This document shows positions 61,795-64,000 of a stretch of 64,000 bases of DNA, piece by piece. A program made the position numbers and the translations under genes. The stretch spans positions 744,001-808,000 of the forward strand of contig JAWHQI010000229.1 in NCBI GenBank assembly GCA_033032865.1. The letters run 5' to 3'. Numbering within the stretch: position 1 is the stretch's first letter; each line of letters opens with the position of its first letter. The DNA is from Dactylorhiza incarnata. Taxonomy: Eukaryota > Streptophyta > Magnoliopsida > Asparagales > Orchidaceae. The notes under the pieces were generated by a model. The model was not told where the DNA came from and made no database searches. It saw only the letters and a program-made list of their open reading frames with translations.

Positions 61795-64000
61795 ATGGAC
61801 GGCGGAGGAGGCTATGCGAGAGGTCTTGGCATTGAGTTACTTACTCAGACAAATTACAAGAAGTTGAAGTCTTGTATGGAAAGTTACGTGCTTGGAGAGG
61901 ACCTATGAGAGGTCGTTGGAGGAGATGAGCAAGTGAAAGTTGTAGCTGCCGGAGACAATGGTCCAGCTGTGAGAGCTTGGAGGAAGACTAACGCCAAGGC
62001 GGAGTTCACTCTGAAGAGAGCAATTTCACCTGACCTGTTCGACCACATCATAGGTTGCAAGTCAGCGTCTGGTATCTGGAAAGCCCTCGATGGGCTATTC
62101 AACAAGAAGAATGTAGCGCGGCTACAGTTTCTGGAGAATGAGTTGGCGCGGTCAACTCAAGGAGAGTTGTCGATTTCCACCTTCTTCCTAAAGGTGAAGA
62201 ATCTATGTGGAGAGATCTCGGCCTTGAATCCTGATGAGCCGATCTCTGAGGCGATGATGAAGAGGCATATACTTCGAGGCTTGAGGAAGGAGTATACTGC
62301 GTTTGTTACGTCTGTGCAAGGATGGGCTACTCAACCCTCCCTTCTGGAGCTGGAGAACCTGCTGCCGTCACAAGAGAGCCTGGCGAAGCAAATGACGGGA
62401 GTGTCTATCTCAGGGGGAGATAGAGAGGTGTTGTTCTCAGGCAAGAAGAAGACCTGGGATAAGAAGAAGAAGAACTCCGGAGATGGACCCTCAACGTCCT
62501 CTCAAGGAGATAAGAGGAAGTTCCTCCCTACTCGTGATGAGAGGGGGAGATCTCTTTGTTTTGCCTGCAAGAAATACATGCACATGACAAAGGACTGCCG
62601 GTCTAATCTGAAGGCCGGTCATGTTGCTGAGAAGGAAGGAGGCCACTGGAGAGGTGGAGCGAGAGGTGAAGGTCACCAGGGTGGTGAAGGCGTAGACATC
62701 TGCTTCCTAGCTGAGATGACGGCCACGCCTGTCGATGCCTTAGTCTCTGTAAACTTTGAGAATGACTGGATAGTGGATTCCGGTTGCGGGCACCATCTCA
62801 CTGGAGATGTGTCTAAGTTTGCCTCCTTAAAGGCATACAGAGGATCAGATACTATCATCACTGCGGATGATGCGTTGCATCCTGTGGAGCAAGAAGGGAT
62901 GGTATCCCTGGGAAGTGAAGAGAAACCCGTGACACTGAAGAGCGTGTATCATGTGCTGGGCATGAAGAAGAATCTCTTCTCGGTTGAAAATGCAGTGGAT
63001 GCAGGATACCACGTGCTGTTTGGACCAAAGGAGGTTAAGTTTCTGAAGAACCTGTCGTCTGTTGATGCTGACATCACACTCACCAGGAGAAGGGTGAAGG
63101 ATTTGTATGTTCTGTCTGCAAATGCCTATGTGGACAAGCTGAAGACGAATGAAAGCGCTGCGATCTGGCATGAGAGGCTAGGTCATGCGGGGATGAACAA
63201 GTTGAAGATGATGGCTGCTAAGGGTCTGGTGAGCGTCCTGCCTAATCTCTCTTCTTGCGGCGACTGCTATGTATGCAAGGGCTGTCAATATGAAAAGTCA
63301 CATCGACTTCCGTTTGACAAGTCGGAGCCAAGGTGTAAGGCACCCCTTGAGTGCGTACACGCTGATGTGATGAGGCCGTGCGCCACCCTTATTTATGGAC
63401 GAAATAAGTATGCGCTGGTTCTGGTGGATGACAACACCCGCTACACGTGAGTCTACTTTCTGAAGGAGAAGTCTGAAGTGTTTGAGAAGTTCCAGTAGTG
63501 GAAGGAACTTGTGGAGGGGAGGCTGAACCTGAGGGTGAAGAAGCTGCGAAGTGATAATGGGGGGGGGGAGTTTACCTCTAACGAGTTTGCTTATTTCTGC
63601 AGGAAATACGACATTCGGCGAGAGCTATCTTAAGCCCACACCCCTCAGCAAAATAGGGTCGCAGAGAGGAAGATCCGCCATCTGGTGGAGACTACCAGGA
63701 GTTGGCTACATGCCAAGGGGATTCCCAAGGCCTTGTGGGCGGAGGGAATGACGTGTGCTACCCACGTGATCAATCAGCTACCTCTGAGTCCTAACAGGAT
63801 TATGTCTCCACACCAACACATGTTCAGGGAGAAGCCAAATGTGGGTCACATGAGAGTGTTTGGTTCTACCTGCTTCGTGCACGTCCCAGATGCCCAGAGA
63901 ACCAAGTTGGAGCCGAAAGCACGGAAGTGTGTCTTCATCGGCTACGACGAGCGGAAAGGGTGGAAGTGCATGGATCCGCAGACCCACAAGTTCGTCGTCT
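61795..64000 (+). pseudogene. Copia-3 gag-pol (gag, PR, INT; continues beyond window)
   Basis: From ATG 61795 (MDGGGGYARGLGIELLTQT) one frame runs to the window end, broken only by TGA 61906-61908 (codon 38), TGA 63448-63450, TAG 63496-63498 and TAA 63631-63633. Gag block AISPDLFDHIIGC and LENELARSTQGELS; zinc knuckle CFACKKYMHMTKDC with Met where Gly is usual; protease DWIVDSGCGHHLTGD; integrase IWHERLGHAGM and CYVCKGCQ; ECVHADV, LRSDNGGGEF (an extra Gly from a run of ten G) and RVAERKIRHL; then the FGSTCFVHVP and FIGYDERKGWKCMDP block. RT and RNase H lie outside. Confidence 0.88.

Larger units (their letters stand above)
58827..64000 (+). mobile_element. Copia-3, Ty1/copia element, 5' part
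   Basis: 5' LTR 58827-61739 interrupted by a solo gypsy LTR; primer-binding site; gag-pol through integrase to the window end. CTTAT at 58822-58826 should be the left target copy. Frame is conserved throughout, with only nonsense substitutions. Confidence 0.88.

Overview
This 64-kb window is plant nuclear DNA made almost entirely of nested LTR retrotransposons. Evidence for a flowering plant: Ty1/copia and Ty3/gypsy elements with tRNA-iMet primer-binding sites, a chromodomain fused to a gypsy integrase, the 3' tail of an RTE-type LINE, and one host exon that reads as the plant-specific DUF632 family. Monocot versus eudicot cannot be settled. I see no bacterial gene, CRISPR, rRNA or tRNA gene.

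Layout. (1) 1-5746, minus: 5' part of a gypsy element (Gypsy-1) with a 2.7-kb LTR ending TGTAACACCC/GGGTGTTACA. It sits inside the reverse transcriptase of a minus-strand copia element (Copia-1, 5747-9293). (2) 9294-11046: host DNA with one DUF632 exon (9981-10204). (3) 11052-49047: the centre of interest, a tandem array of four 9.2-kb units with five gypsy LTRs (Gypsy-2, minus). Each unit carries a nested 5.0-kb copia element (Copia-B, minus) inserted in gypsy gag. (4) 49048-49783: host DNA and an RTE LINE 3' end. (5) 49784-56961, plus: a degenerate copia (Copia-2) with a roughly 2.1-kb foreign segment, including a GC-rich foldback, in its gag. (6) 56967-58826: decayed minus-strand gypsy with an integrase remnant. 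(7) 58827-64000, plus: Copia-3, whose 5' LTR is split by a 2.27-kb solo gypsy LTR; it runs off the window.

History of the array, read from the sequence. Gypsy-2 inserted with target duplication AGAAG (11047-11051 and 49048-49052). Copia-B later inserted in its gag with target duplication CTCTC. Then a block made of most of the gypsy interior, Copia-B, the gypsy 5' LTR and 178 bp of right flank was tandemly duplicated. The junction is a 13-bp microhomology (CCAAGTAGCAACA) shared by the gypsy chromodomain and the flanking host DNA. Every internal junction therefore carries a copy of the AGAAG duplication plus 173 bp of host DNA, which excludes simple LTR-LTR unequal exchange as the founding event. 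Divergence agrees with this order: outer gypsy LTRs clearly differ, Copia-B LTRs differ at 3 of 153 positions, and units 2-4 are almost identical.

No element here looks fully autonomous. Copia-B is the best preserved: all gag and pol domains are present, but one in-frame amber codon separates gag from pol. Gypsy-2 has lost protease, reverse transcriptase and most of RNase H.
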